Positions 8,393-17,350 of a stretch of 57,700 nt of DNA are shown piece after piece. The translations under genes and the position numbers were made by a program. Each line of letters starts with the position of its first letter. Position 1 is the first letter of the stretch. The DNA is from GCA-2686265 sp036010965. Its GTDB lineage: Bacteria > Planctomycetota > UBA1135 > GCA-002686595. The notes beneath the pieces are model-generated. The model saw only the letters and a program-made list of their open reading frames with translations, did not search any database and had not been told where the DNA came from. The stretch spans positions 1-57,700 of the forward strand of contig DASCMO010000035.1 in assembly GCA_036010965.1 (NCBI GenBank), in the 5' to 3' direction.

Positions 8393-9273
8393 ATCACAAC
8401 GCCGATTGCCACGGGTTCCGGCGCGGCCTCGAGCGGGCCCTCTCGGGGCGACCCGCCCCCGCCGGGCTGCGAGAACTCTCCTGGCACGAACACCTCCTGG
8501 GCTGTGGCGAGTGCCGCGAGCTGCTGGAGCGTGAAGAGGCTCTCGAGGAACTCCTCGCCACCCTCCCCACTCCGCGCCTGTCACCGGAGCTGGCCCGGCG
8601 CGTCCTCGAGCGCTTGCGCGAGGTGCGGCGAGGACTCGGTGATCTGGATGAGCTGCTGGCCCTGGATGCTGGGGCCGAGGCCCCCGGGGGGCTCGCGCAC
8701 CGGGTCTTGATCGCCCTCGAAGAGGAGCGCACCCCGACGGTGGACGAGCGGCTCGACGCCCTGCTGGCTCGCGACCCCGCGCCACAGATTCCCCACGGCC
8801 TGTCCGAACGCCTGCTCTCGGGCCTCGCGCCAGCGCTGATGGAGGCTCGGGCCGACGAGCGGCTCGACGCCTTGCTGGCCCGCGATCCCGACCCGCTGGT
8901 CCCCGCCGGCCTGGCGGAGGGCGTCCTGGACGCCCTTGAGGACCAGCGCTTCCCCCTGCGCACGCCGTTCGTGCTGCGCTTGGCGACCTCGCGCTGGGCC
9001 TACGCCGCGGCCGCGGGCCTCTTGATCGCGGCCTTTGCTCTCTGGCGCCCGGGCGCGGACGCGCCGACGGCCGACCATCTCGCCCTCTCCGAGCCCCCGC
9101 CGGGGATGCTCGATCTCTTCGATGTCCTGTCCGAGGACCTGCTCTTCGAGGACGATCTCCTCGAGGGCGAGGACGGCCTGGAAGTGGACCTCTCCCTCTC
9201 CCTGGGAGCGCGGGAGGAAGTACTCATGGACTACGAGTTCCCCGAGGGACCGTCAGAGGAAGAGGGCGGCTAG
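8389..9273 (+). CDS. Membrane-anchored zinc-finger anti-sigma factor with four internal repeats
   Basis: This has 294 residues from a GTG at 8389. The zinc-binding anti-sigma motif is H35-x3-C39-x2-C42 (HLLGCGEC). A transmembrane helix lies at about 203-219 (WAYAAAAGLLIAAFALW). Between them are four repeats of about 30-37 residues with the pattern LDxLLAxDPxPxxPxGLxxRxLxxL (starting near 52, 86, 122 and 159). The region after the membrane segment is strongly acidic. It presumably holds the sigma factor at 7745 inactive at the inner membrane. The repeats are not part of the usual zf-HC2 layout. Confidence 0.85.
   Translation: MNHNADCHGFRRGLERALSGRPAPAGLRELSWHEHLLGCGECRELLEREEALEELLATLPTPRLSPELARRVLERLREVRRGLGDLDELLALDAGAEAPGGLAHRVLIALEEERTPTVDERLDALLARDPAPQIPHGLSERLLSGLAPALMEARADERLDALLARDPDPLVPAGLAEGVLDALEDQRFPLRTPFVLRLATSRWAYAAAAGLLIAAFALWRPGADAPTADHLALSEPPPGMLDLFDVLSEDLLFEDDLLEGEDGLEVDLSLSLGAREEVLMDYEFPEGPSEEEGG
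8743..8889 (+). repeat. Imperfect 36-bp direct repeat inside the anti-sigma gene
   Basis: 8743-8778 and 8854-8889 match at 33 of 36 positions, starting GACGAGCGGCTCGACGCC in both. The offset is 111 bp, exactly 37 codons, so the duplication keeps frame and produces the third and fourth protein repeats. Confidence 0.85.
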
Positions 9274-9289
9274 GCCCCGCCCCGGAACG

Positions 9290-10612
9290 ATGAAGGCCCC
9301 GCTCGGAATCCTCGCGACCGCGCTCTCGCTCGCCATTCTGGCGTCGTCGTCGGTTTCGGCGTCGGCTGCCCCCTTGGCTCAGGACGACAGCGGCTCCTCG
9401 CCCAGCGCCCGCGAGCGCTGGGGGCGCCTGTCGCATGAGGAGAAGGCTCGCATGAAGGAGCGCTTCGAGCGCTTCCAGAAGATGGGCTCACAGGAGCGGC
9501 GCGAGTTGGAAGATCGCCACCGCAAGCTCGAGCGCACGCGCCGGCGCGTGGAGAGCGACCTCTCGCCCGAGATGCGCGAGCGTCTCTCGAAGCTCGCCGA
9601 CCGCGCGCATCGCGAGATCGTCGGCGAACTGGTCGAGGAGGAGTTGCGCGCCGAAGGACGGCGCCTGCGCACCAAGCTGCCCGACTCCCTACGGGAGCGC
9701 TTCGAGCGTGCGAGCCCGGAGCAACGCCAGCGCTTCTTCGTCGAGTTCAAGGAGAAGACCCTCCCGCGCATGAGCCTGCGGGCCATCACCGAGCTCGCCG
9801 GCGCCCTCGAGCTCGACCGCGAGGAGGTCCGGCGCATCGAGGCCCTTCCCCCGCGCGAGCGAGTGGAGATGGTCTTCGAGCTGCGCAAGCGCATCGAGGC
9901 CAAGGCGGTCGAGAGGGACGGGCTCCCCGAGGGCCTCTCCCGTGGGCGCTGGGAGGAACTCGTGTTGCTCTCGCCCCGAGAGTTCTACGAGGTGGCCATG
10001 CGCCTGGACCGCCGAGCCGACGACGCCCCGCCCATGGATCCCGAGCGCATACGAGCCCTGCCCAAGGCGGAGCGCCGCCGTCGCGCGGCCGATCGGATCC
10101 TGCATGCCATGCGTGCATCTCCCGAGGAGCACCTCGAGCTGGCTCATCTCAGTCCGCAGGAGCGGCGCGCGCAGGTCGAACACGGCCGTCGCCAGCGGGT
10201 GGTGGAGATCCTCCGCCTCCATGAGGCTTTCGCTCCCGAGAAGTTGGCCCGGATCGAGGCCATGAACGACGGTGAGTTCTTCTCCGCCGTGCGTCGCCTG
10301 TTGCACGAGGTGGGCCCTCCGCGCCACCGCCCTCCGCGCGACCGACCTTCCCACGATGTGCCCCCGGGTGGGCCCAGAGACGTGCCTCGCGAGGGACCCC
10401 GGCCAGGCCAGCGCCCAGGTTCCCCGAGGGACCAGCGGCCTCCGGCCCGCGGCGAGCCGCTCCGGGGTCGGGGGGCCACTCCCGCCCGCCCGCGCCCGGA
10501 CCCTCGCGAACGCGAGCGGCCCGTGGACCGCCCGAGTGATCGTAGCGGCGAGGGTGGCGCGCGCCGTGGGCGCTACCAGTCCGCCGGCCACGACAACTCC
10601 AGGCGATCCTAG
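9290..10612 (+). CDS. Secreted Arg/Glu-rich helical protein, DUF3106-like
   Basis: ATG 9290 gives 440 residues with a signal peptide (ILATALSLAILASSSVSASA). Residues about 40-330 are highly charged helices containing repeated phrases such as RWGRLSHEEKARM, MGSQERRELEDRHRKL, ASPEQRQRFF and LSPQERRAQV, which resemble DUF3106 and in style the metal/stress sensors CpxP and Spy. The last 100 residues are disordered and rich in Pro, Arg and Gly. It starts 16 bp after the anti-sigma stop, so it is probably the third gene of the ECF unit and could be its envelope target or sensor; that role is inferred. Confidence 0.75.
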   Translation: MKAPLGILATALSLAILASSSVSASAAPLAQDDSGSSPSARERWGRLSHEEKARMKERFERFQKMGSQERRELEDRHRKLERTRRRVESDLSPEMRERLSKLADRAHREIVGELVEEELRAEGRRLRTKLPDSLRERFERASPEQRQRFFVEFKEKTLPRMSLRAITELAGALELDREEVRRIEALPPRERVEMVFELRKRIEAKAVERDGLPEGLSRGRWEELVLLSPREFYEVAMRLDRRADDAPPMDPERIRALPKAERRRRAADRILHAMRASPEEHLELAHLSPQERRAQVEHGRRQRVVEILRLHEAFAPEKLARIEAMNDGEFFSAVRRLLHEVGPPRHRPPRDRPSHDVPPGGPRDVPREGPRPGQRPGSPRDQRPPARGEPLRGRGATPARPRPDPRERERPVDRPSDRSGEGGARRGRYQSAGHDNSRRS

Positions 10613-10657
10613 CCATCTGCGCACGCACCCTGCGCCGGCGGGTATCCTGCGGCTTCC

Positions 10658-11842
10658 ATGGACGCCGCCCGCGAGAGCCCCCCGAGCGCCTGGACCGTGC
10701 CGACAGTCGAGGCTGCAGCGGTCCTCGCCGCTCCCCAGGCCACCGTCATCGACCTCCGTAGCCCTGCGGAGTTCGCCGCCGATCATCTCCCCGGAGCCGG
10801 CAATGTTCCCCTGTTCGATGATGTCGAGCGCGCCCTGATCGGGACCCTCTACCAGCGCGAGTCCCCCCAGCGCGCCTTTGAGGAAGGCCTGCGCGTGACC
10901 GAGGGCCGCATCGCGGGCCTGGTGAAAGAGCTGGCGCGTGCCGCCCGACGCCCGCTCCCCGCGGGCGATCCCACGGCCTGGGCGCGCACCCTTTGCGAAG
11001 GTGGCCTGGAGGGCATGAGCCGCGCCCTCGCACCGCGCCCGACCGCTCTGGGCGCGGGCCCGACGCTGGTGCTGCACTGCTGGCGAGGAGGCCTGCGGTC
11101 TCGCAGCGTGATCGCCTTCTGCCGCGAGGCCCTGGGCTGGCGGGACGTCTGCGGGCTGGCGGGAGGCTACAAGGCCTACCGCACGCGGGTGCTGGAGGAG
11201 CTGGGGGCATGGGAGGCGCCGCCGACCGTCGTGCTGCGCGGATTGACCGGTGTGGGCAAGACCCTCGTGCTGCGCGAATTCGAGCGCTTGCGACCCCGGG
11301 CGACCCTGGACCTGGAGGCCTGCGCCGGCCACCGCAGTTCGGTCCTCGGCATGGTCGGCCTCGACCCCTGCAGTCAGCGGACCTTCGATTCACGCATCGC
11401 CGCCCGCCTGCGGGAGGGCTTTCGCGGCCCGATGGTGATCGAGGGCGAGAGCCGCAAGGTCGGCGACGCCATCGTCCCCGAGCGCGTGTGGGGGGCCCTG
11501 CAGGGAGGTGTGAACGTGCGCCTGGTGGCTGATCTCGAGCGCCGCAAGGACGTCCTGATCGAGGACTACCTCGCGAGTGCGGCGAACCGCGCCGAGTTGC
11601 ACACCCGCCTGCCCTTCATTGAGGGCCGGCTGGGGGCGAAGAAGTGGTCCGGCGTGCTGGTCTCCCTGCTCGAAACCGGCCGCGAGCGTGAGCTGGTCGA
11701 GGTGCTGCTGGAGCGCTACTACGATCCTCTCTACCGGCACTCGGAGACGGGCCGCGAGGTCACCTTCGACCTCGACGCCACGAACCCCGCGCAGGCCGCC
11801 CGGCGCCTCGCGCGCTGGATCGACGAGCGCGAAGGGACCTGA
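10658..11842 (+). CDS. mnmH: tRNA 2-selenouridine synthase MnmH
   Basis: This 394-residue enzyme (E. coli form 364) replaces sulfur with selenium in 2-thiouridine at tRNA wobble position 34, through a geranylated intermediate. The N-terminal rhodanese domain (about 15-175) has IDLRSPAEFAADHLPGA and the catalytic loop HCWRGGLRSRS with C141. The C-terminal half carries the P-loop GLTGVGKT (195-202) and later the family phrases IEGESRKVG and ERKDVLIEDY-like text. It needs selenophosphate from SelD, which is not in the window. It stands alone, with 45 bp to the preceding gene and 147 bp to the next. Confidence 0.93.
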   Translation: MDAARESPPSAWTVPTVEAAAVLAAPQATVIDLRSPAEFAADHLPGAGNVPLFDDVERALIGTLYQRESPQRAFEEGLRVTEGRIAGLVKELARAARRPLPAGDPTAWARTLCEGGLEGMSRALAPRPTALGAGPTLVLHCWRGGLRSRSVIAFCREALGWRDVCGLAGGYKAYRTRVLEELGAWEAPPTVVLRGLTGVGKTLVLREFERLRPRATLDLEACAGHRSSVLGMVGLDPCSQRTFDSRIAARLREGFRGPMVIEGESRKVGDAIVPERVWGALQGGVNVRLVADLERRKDVLIEDYLASAANRAELHTRLPFIEGRLGAKKWSGVLVSLLETGRERELVEVLLERYYDPLYRHSETGREVTFDLDATNPAQAARRLARWIDEREGT

Positions 11843-11989
11843 GTCAGCGCAGCGGTCGCGGTCAGGGGCCGGAGGAGATCCGAACCGGCGGCGAGTTGGA
11901 CGGGCACGCGGAGAGGCACGGAGGTCATTCTGACCTGCGGGGCGAGGCGCGGGAACCGGGCACTTTCCTTCGGTAACCTCTCACGCACC

Positions 11990-12721
11990 ATGTTCGATGA
12001 CATCCGCAACGCGGCCGGCGAGCACCTTGACACGGCCTACCATCCCGGTCAGGGCGACTCCGACCTGTTGGTCGTGCTGGGCCACGGCGTGACGGGCAAC
12101 AAGGACCGGCCCTTCCTTCTGGCGCTGGCTTCTGGCCTGGAGGCGGCCGGGGTGGCGGTCCTGCGAGTGTCCTTCGCGGGCAATGGGGACTCACAGGGGC
12201 GCTTCGAGGAGGCGACGGTGACCAAGGAGGTGGCCGACCTCGGCGCGGTCCTCGATGCGCTGGGGGGCAGGCGCGTGGTTTTTTGCGGCCACAGCATGGC
12301 CGGAGCGGTGGGTGTGCTGGCGGCCGGCGCGGACGAGCGCATTCGCTACCTCGTCTCCCTGGCCGGCATGGTGGAGACGCACGCCTTCGCCAAGCGCAAG
12401 TTCGGCCACCTCACCGCGGGCAAGGACAACATGTGGGACCAACCCCAATGCCCGCTCTCGGCGCAGTTCATGGCCGACATGGAGGAGATCGGCTCGGTCT
12501 TGGGGCACGGCGAGCAGGTCCTCGCCCCCTGGCTGCTCGTCCACGGCACGGCCGACGAGGTCGTGCCTATCGACGACTCCCTCGCGATCCACGAGTGCGC
12601 CGGCGGTCCGGTGGAACTGGTGCGTCTCGAGGGCGCTGACCACGTCTTCGGCGGCCCGGCATGCGGGGAGATGGTGGCGGCCGTCGTCGAGTGGGTGGTG
12701 CGGATCGCGGCTCCGGCCTAG
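11990..12721 (+). CDS. Alpha/beta hydrolase (serine hydrolase)
   Basis: This 243-residue cytosolic protein has the alpha/beta hydrolase triad: the nucleophile elbow GHSMAGAVG (Ser about 101), an acid in HGTADEVVP and a histidine in GADHVFGG. An oxyanion HG lies in LGHGVTGNKDRPF. No signal peptide is present. The substrate is unknown; similar small enzymes are carboxylesterases or acyl hydrolases. ATG 11990 sits in a CACCATG context without Shine-Dalgarno, with a TAACCT box 10 bp upstream at 11974-11979. Confidence 0.85.
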   Translation: MFDDIRNAAGEHLDTAYHPGQGDSDLLVVLGHGVTGNKDRPFLLALASGLEAAGVAVLRVSFAGNGDSQGRFEEATVTKEVADLGAVLDALGGRRVVFCGHSMAGAVGVLAAGADERIRYLVSLAGMVETHAFAKRKFGHLTAGKDNMWDQPQCPLSAQFMADMEEIGSVLGHGEQVLAPWLLVHGTADEVVPIDDSLAIHECAGGPVELVRLEGADHVFGGPACGEMVAAVVEWVVRIAAPA

Positions 12722-12840
12722 GCGGGGACGCCCCCTGCCGGGCCGAGGCCTTTCTGGCTCTGCGGGCTGCGGGAAAGACCGCCCATGGTCTAAGTTATGG
12801 GCCGGTTCCCGCCCCTCCCCCAGACTCCGAACTCACCGGC

Positions 12841-14322
12841 ATGTGCGGATTCATCGGCATTCACGGCCCCGAAGGTGCCGACGTCGCGCCCGAGATCTAC
12901 GAGGGCCTGCTCGCGGTCCAGCACCGTGGCCAGGACGCGGCCGGGATCATCACCTTCACCGACAGCTTCCACGTCAAGAAGGGGCTCGGGCTCGTTCTCG
13001 AGGTCTTCGACCAGAAGAACATGGACCGGTTGACGGGGAACCTCGGCGTCGGCCACGTGCGCTACCCGACCATCGGCGGCAACCAGAACGACGACGCTCA
13101 GCCGTTTCACCTGACCTTCCCCATGGGCATCGCCATGGCGCACAACGGGAATGTCAGCAACTACGCCGAACTCGTCGAGCGCCACTTCTCCAACAAGGGT
13201 GTCAGGGTCAACAGCTCCTGCGACATCGAGGTGATCCTGTTCGTGTTCGCCACGGCGCTGACCGAGCGCGTTCGTCCGGGGAAGGCCCTCGACGCCGAGG
13301 ATGTCTTCGCCGCGGTGAAGGCCGTCTACGAGCAGGTCAAGGGCGCCTACTCGGTGGTCGCCTCCCTCGCGGATGTCGGCATGGTGTGTTTTCGCGATCC
13401 CTACGGGATCAAGCCGATCTGCTTTGGGGAGAAGGAGACCGACAAGGGGCGCTGGTTGGCCTGCGCCAGCGAGAGCGTCGTCTTGGATGTCAACGGCTAC
13501 ACCCGCACCCTCGACATCGGAGCGGGCGAGGCGGTCTTCGTCGACAGCGAGCAGCGCATCTTCCACCGCAAGCTGGCGGACAAGCCCCACCGCCCGTGCG
13601 TCTTCGAGCTGGTCTACTTCGCCCGGCCGGACTCGTTCCTCGACGACATCTCCGTCTACAAGACGCGCGCGCGCTTCGGCGAGGCCCTCGCCGAGCAGTG
13701 GCGGGAGACAGGCAGCCCGGAACCCGATGTCGTGATTCCCATCCCCGACAGCTCGCGCGACGCGGCGCTGGCCATGTCTCAGGCGCTGAACAAGCCTTAC
13801 CGCGAGGGGTTGGTGAAGAACCGCTATATCGGCCGCACCTTCATCATGGCCAACCAGGCTCGGCGGCAGTCCTCGGTACGGCGCAAGCTCAACCCGATCA
13901 AGCTCGAGTTCGAGGGCAAGGACGTGCTGCTCGTGGACGATTCGATCGTGCGCGGCAACACCTCCCGGCGCATCGTCCAGATGGCCCGCGAGGCTGGAGC
14001 CCGGCGAGTCTACCTGGCCTCGTGCAGCCCGATGCTGGTGTCGCCCTGCCCCTACGGGATCGACATGGCGACGAAGACGGAGTTCATCGCGAGTGGTCGA
14101 GATCTCGAGGAGGTCGCCGAGAGCCTCGGGGTCGATCACCTGGTGTACCTCGACCGCGAGCGCATGAACGCCGCCGCGCGCCAGGGAAACCCGCGCATCG
14201 AGAAGTTCTGCAACGCTTGCTTCAACGGTGAGTACCCCACCGGGGACATCACCGTAGAGCGCTTGCGGGCCATCGAGGGCGACCGCACGAAGCACCGCGA
14301 CGAGGTCCCCTGCGGGGGTTGA
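12841..14322 (+). CDS. purF: Amidophosphoribosyltransferase PurF
   Basis: This 493-residue enzyme makes phosphoribosylamine from PRPP and glutamine, the first step of purine synthesis. The start at 12841 is fixed by biochemistry: MCGFIGIHG places Cys2 as the N-terminal nucleophile of the glutaminase domain, so the in-frame extension upstream is rejected. No propeptide is present. The PRPP-binding loop is VLLVDDSIVRGNTS in the C-terminal half, and FCNACFNGEYPTGD near the end resembles the cysteine region of the iron-sulfur (Bacillus-type) enzymes. It is followed 64 bp later by a separate promoter and glycosyltransferase. Confidence 0.96.
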   Translation: MCGFIGIHGPEGADVAPEIYEGLLAVQHRGQDAAGIITFTDSFHVKKGLGLVLEVFDQKNMDRLTGNLGVGHVRYPTIGGNQNDDAQPFHLTFPMGIAMAHNGNVSNYAELVERHFSNKGVRVNSSCDIEVILFVFATALTERVRPGKALDAEDVFAAVKAVYEQVKGAYSVVASLADVGMVCFRDPYGIKPICFGEKETDKGRWLACASESVVLDVNGYTRTLDIGAGEAVFVDSEQRIFHRKLADKPHRPCVFELVYFARPDSFLDDISVYKTRARFGEALAEQWRETGSPEPDVVIPIPDSSRDAALAMSQALNKPYREGLVKNRYIGRTFIMANQARRQSSVRRKLNPIKLEFEGKDVLLVDDSIVRGNTSRRIVQMAREAGARRVYLASCSPMLVSPCPYGIDMATKTEFIASGRDLEEVAESLGVDHLVYLDRERMNAAARQGNPRIEKFCNACFNGEYPTGDITVERLRAIEGDRTKHRDEVPCGG

Positions 14323-14338
14323 ACGGCCCGGGACCGGG

Positions 14339-14367
14339 TTGAGATCGCGCTCCGGGGGGCCTACAGT
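14339..14367 (+). promoter_or_regulatory. Sigma-70-type promoter for the glycosyltransferase
   Basis: TTGAGA (14339-14344, 5 of 6 to consensus) and TACAGT (14362-14367, 4 of 6) are separated by exactly 17 bp. The predicted transcript starts near 14374, giving a leader of only about 13 bases before ATG 14387 and no room for a Shine-Dalgarno. Confidence 0.55.
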
Positions 14368-14386
14368 CCCGCCCGCCCGGCCCACC

Positions 14387-15571
14387 ATGCGCGTCCTGTT
14401 CACCTCGCCAGTCTTCCCGCCGGACCTGGGCGGGCCGGCGGTGTATGTGCCGAGCCTCGGCCGCTATCTCGTCGAGCGCGGCCACGAAGTGAAGGTGATC
14501 GCCTTCTGCTCCGAGGCGAACCCCACGGGGCATCCCTTCGAGGTCATCACGATCCCGCGCGGCCTCATGCCCCTGCGCTACCTGAAGGCCTTCATCGAGG
14601 TCTGGCGTCAGGCGCCGACCGCGGACGTGGTCTACGTTCAGGAGCACCTGGCCCTGCTGCACGTGCTCGCCGCACGCCTGCGCCGCGTCCCCGTCGTGAT
14701 CCGCATCATGGTCGATGGCTCGTGGGAGATCGCCCACCGCAAGGGGTGGTGTGGGGATGACGACATCGTGACCTTCCAGGGGCGCTCCTATGGCTGGCGC
14801 GTCCGCCTGACCCGGGCTCTGCAGCGCGTTTGGTGGGGCTGGTGTACGCACATCATCTCCTGCTCGGAGTTCCTGCGGCAGATCCTGATCGAGAACCATG
14901 GCGTCGAGCCGGACAAGGTGCAGCGGATCTTCAACGCCTACCACGGCCCCGACCCCGACACGGTGACCGAGACTCTCGCCGAGGCACGTGCCGCGCTGGG
15001 CCTCGACCCCTCGCGGCGGATCGTGCTCACCATCTGCAGGTTGATGATCTGGAAGGGCGTCGACGGCATCCTGAAGGCTCTGGCCGAGTTGCCGGAAGAC
15101 ATCGAGCTCCTCGTGGCGGGAGACGGGGACATGGAGGAGGCCTGGAAGGCCCTGGCTGCAGACCTCGACCTGGGCGAGCGCGTGCACTTTCTTGGCAACG
15201 TGCCCCACCACCGGATCCCGCTCCTGATCCGAGCAGCGGACGTGTTCGTTCTGAACAGCCGCTACGAGGGCCTCTCGCACACCCTTCTGGAGGTCTTGCA
15301 GTTCGAAACGCCCATGGTGGTCAGCCGCGCGTGTGGCAATCCCGAGGTCGTGGAGGATGGGGTCAACGGCCTGCTGGTCGATCCGGCCGATCACCTGGAG
15401 TTGGCAGGCGCTGTTCGCAAACTGCTGGAAGATAAAGGCTTGGGGGACGCGCTTGCGGCGCGCGGTCAGGCTCGCAGGGCGCTTTTCAGCCGCGAGGGGA
15501 CCTTCGCCCAGGTCCTTGAGGTTCTGGAGGAGGCCGCGGCGGGGTCTGGCACTGAACCTCCCGTCAGATAG
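14387..15571 (+). CDS. GT4-family glycosyltransferase
   Basis: This 394-residue GT-B fold protein has an N-terminal acceptor domain opening with PPDLGGPAVYVPSLGRYL, typical of GT4 (glycine-rich loop, then a helix). The C-terminal donor domain has the family pattern SRYEGLSHTLLEVLQFETPMV (the E-x7-E motif) and ICRLMIWKGVDGILKAL. No membrane helix or signal peptide is present, so it works on the cytosolic face using a nucleotide sugar. It probably forms a glycan/lipid-linked pathway pair with the radical SAM gene that follows; both proteins begin MRVL. ATG is within CACCATG. Confidence 0.9.
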   Translation: MRVLFTSPVFPPDLGGPAVYVPSLGRYLVERGHEVKVIAFCSEANPTGHPFEVITIPRGLMPLRYLKAFIEVWRQAPTADVVYVQEHLALLHVLAARLRRVPVVIRIMVDGSWEIAHRKGWCGDDDIVTFQGRSYGWRVRLTRALQRVWWGWCTHIISCSEFLRQILIENHGVEPDKVQRIFNAYHGPDPDTVTETLAEARAALGLDPSRRIVLTICRLMIWKGVDGILKALAELPEDIELLVAGDGDMEEAWKALAADLDLGERVHFLGNVPHHRIPLLIRAADVFVLNSRYEGLSHTLLEVLQFETPMVVSRACGNPEVVEDGVNGLLVDPADHLELAGAVRKLLEDKGLGDALAARGQARRALFSREGTFAQVLEVLEEAAAGSGTEPPVR

Positions 15572-15721
15572 AGCTTCTGATCTCAGGGCTGCACTTGCCG
15601 GGTTCGATGGCCGATATACTGATACTGCAAAGGAGTCGCCTGAGGCGTCCCGCGCAGCTCCGGTCCACCGGGGCGCTGCCAGCGCGGGTCCCGCGGTTGA
15701 CTAACCCCCCCTTTTTCGCCC

Positions 15722-15757
15722 ATCCGGATATCCATCCCTATCCGGAGTTAGGTAACT
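15722..15757. promoter_or_regulatory. Cluster of short palindromes before the radical SAM gene
   Basis: The 190-bp gap 15572-15761 holds overlapping palindromes ATCCGGAT (15722-15729) and GGATATCC (15726-15733), then AGTTA-GG-TAACT (15746-15757) ending four bases before ATG 15762. A -10-like TATACT lies at 15615-15620. The palindromes could be an operator; there is no experimental support. Confidence 0.3.
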
Positions 15758-15761
15758 GCCG

Positions 15762-17327
15762 ATGAGAGTTCTGTACGTCCAGGAGTACCTCCCCCAGGAG
15801 ATGCTAGGGGCGATGTGGATTTCGCGCGCCGTCAAGGACGCGGGCCACGAGATGCAGGCCCTGTTTCTGCCGGACAAGAACTGGCTGGCGAAGGTTCGTG
15901 AGATCGATCCGCAGGTCGTGTGCTTCTCGACCACCACGGGCATGCACCTCTACTTCGCGGACATCATGCGCAAGGTCAAGCGGGAGATGCCCGAGGTCAT
16001 GACGGTTGGCGGAGGGCCCCATCCGACCTTCACTCCCGAGTACGTGGAGACCGAGGGGGTTGACGCGATCTGCCGGGGCGAGGGCGAGTTTGCCATGGTG
16101 GAGCTGCTCGACAGGCTGGAGGCGGGTGAGGACTACCTCGACGTCCGCAACTTCTGGTTCAAGGACGCAGAGACCGGAGAGGTCGTTCGCAATCCGCAGC
16201 GACCGCTGGTGCAGGATCTGGACGCGCTCGGATTCCCCGACCGCACGCTGATCTACGACGCGGGCGCGCTCTACCGCAACTCGGAGCGCAAGGTCTTCGT
16301 CACCCAGCGAGGGTGCCCGATGAACTGCTCCTTTTGCTTCCACCACGCGTGGAAGAAGAAGGTCTACGGCGTGAAGAACAAGGAGTACACGCGCAAGCGC
16401 TCGGTTGACCACGTGATCGCGGAGATCAAGCAGGTGCGCGCGGAGTGTCCGCTGAAGTTCGTTCACTTCCTCGATGACATCTTCAATCTGCGCAATGACT
16501 GGCTGGAGGAGTTCTGCGAGAAGTACCCGCGCGAGATTGGCCTGCCCTTCGATGTGATCTTGATGGCCAACATGACCTCCGAGAAGCACATCCGCATGCT
16601 CAAGGAGGCCGGTTGCGTCTACGCACGGATCGCCTTCGAGGCTGCCAGCGACTACATTCGTAACGCGGTCTTCCGCAAGAACACCACCCGCAAGCAGCTC
16701 ACGGACGCCGCCGGCTGGATCAAGGACCACGGCATTCGGCTCGGCTCCCTCAACATGCTCGGAGGCCCAGGCGGGACGATCGAGGACGAGTGGGAGACGG
16801 TCAAGCTCAACATGGAGTGCGAGGTCGACCACCCGCTCGTCTCCATCATGCAGCCCTACCCCGAGTTCGACATCAATGACATGACGAAGGACATGGGGTA
16901 CGCGGTGTCGGGCTATGACGATTTCCCGGTCAAGTTCAACCGCACCAGCGCGATTGAGTTTGATGACAAGCATGTCATCGAAAACCTGCACAAGTGGTTC
17001 CCGCTGGTCGTGCGCTATCCCTGGCTCGAGGGCATTGGGCGCCGGGCTGTGCGTGTGCGCCGCCTCTCGTGGCTCTACCTGCTGATGTACATGCTCTACT
17101 CCGAGTACATGGTCGCCGAGCAGCAGGAGCTGTACTCGCGTGTGCAGGGCCTGCGCGGCCCAAGGCACTGGGCGATCGTCGATTTCACACGGCGCGTGGC
17201 GACCAAGGGCGCCCTGCGCGTCTACGAGACCCTGTTCGCGCGCTACATCGACCGCTTCTTCACGCCCCGCCATGTCGCCCTCAGCTTGCAGATGGGCGAC
17301 GAGCGCGTCGTGGCTCACATGGACTGA
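15762..17327 (+). CDS. Radical SAM protein with N-terminal B12-binding-like domain
   Basis: This has 521 residues. Residues 1-150 form a cobalamin-binding-type Rossmann domain (TVGGGPHPTF, CRGEGEF) but lack the DxHxxG cobalamin-ligand motif. The radical SAM core begins at RGCPMNCSFC, with C185, C189 and C192 as the CX3CX2C ligands of the [4Fe-4S] cluster. Further core pieces are FHFLDD-like FVHFLDDIF and LNMLGGPGG. The C-terminal 150 residues are aromatic and basic with a possible membrane-associating helix (LYLLMYMLY). The substrate is unknown. Its neighbour is a glycosyltransferase, suggesting modification of a surface sugar or lipid. Confidence 0.88.
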   Translation: MRVLYVQEYLPQEMLGAMWISRAVKDAGHEMQALFLPDKNWLAKVREIDPQVVCFSTTTGMHLYFADIMRKVKREMPEVMTVGGGPHPTFTPEYVETEGVDAICRGEGEFAMVELLDRLEAGEDYLDVRNFWFKDAETGEVVRNPQRPLVQDLDALGFPDRTLIYDAGALYRNSERKVFVTQRGCPMNCSFCFHHAWKKKVYGVKNKEYTRKRSVDHVIAEIKQVRAECPLKFVHFLDDIFNLRNDWLEEFCEKYPREIGLPFDVILMANMTSEKHIRMLKEAGCVYARIAFEAASDYIRNAVFRKNTTRKQLTDAAGWIKDHGIRLGSLNMLGGPGGTIEDEWETVKLNMECEVDHPLVSIMQPYPEFDINDMTKDMGYAVSGYDDFPVKFNRTSAIEFDDKHVIENLHKWFPLVVRYPWLEGIGRRAVRVRRLSWLYLLMYMLYSEYMVAEQQELYSRVQGLRGPRHWAIVDFTRRVATKGALRVYETLFARYIDRFFTPRHVALSLQMGDERVVAHMD

Positions 17328-17350
17328 GCCCCGCCACGCTGTCGGGAGGG

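Noticed and set aside
12722..12840. Purine riboswitch before purF
   Set aside because: No three-way-junction core or conserved loop sequence is visible.
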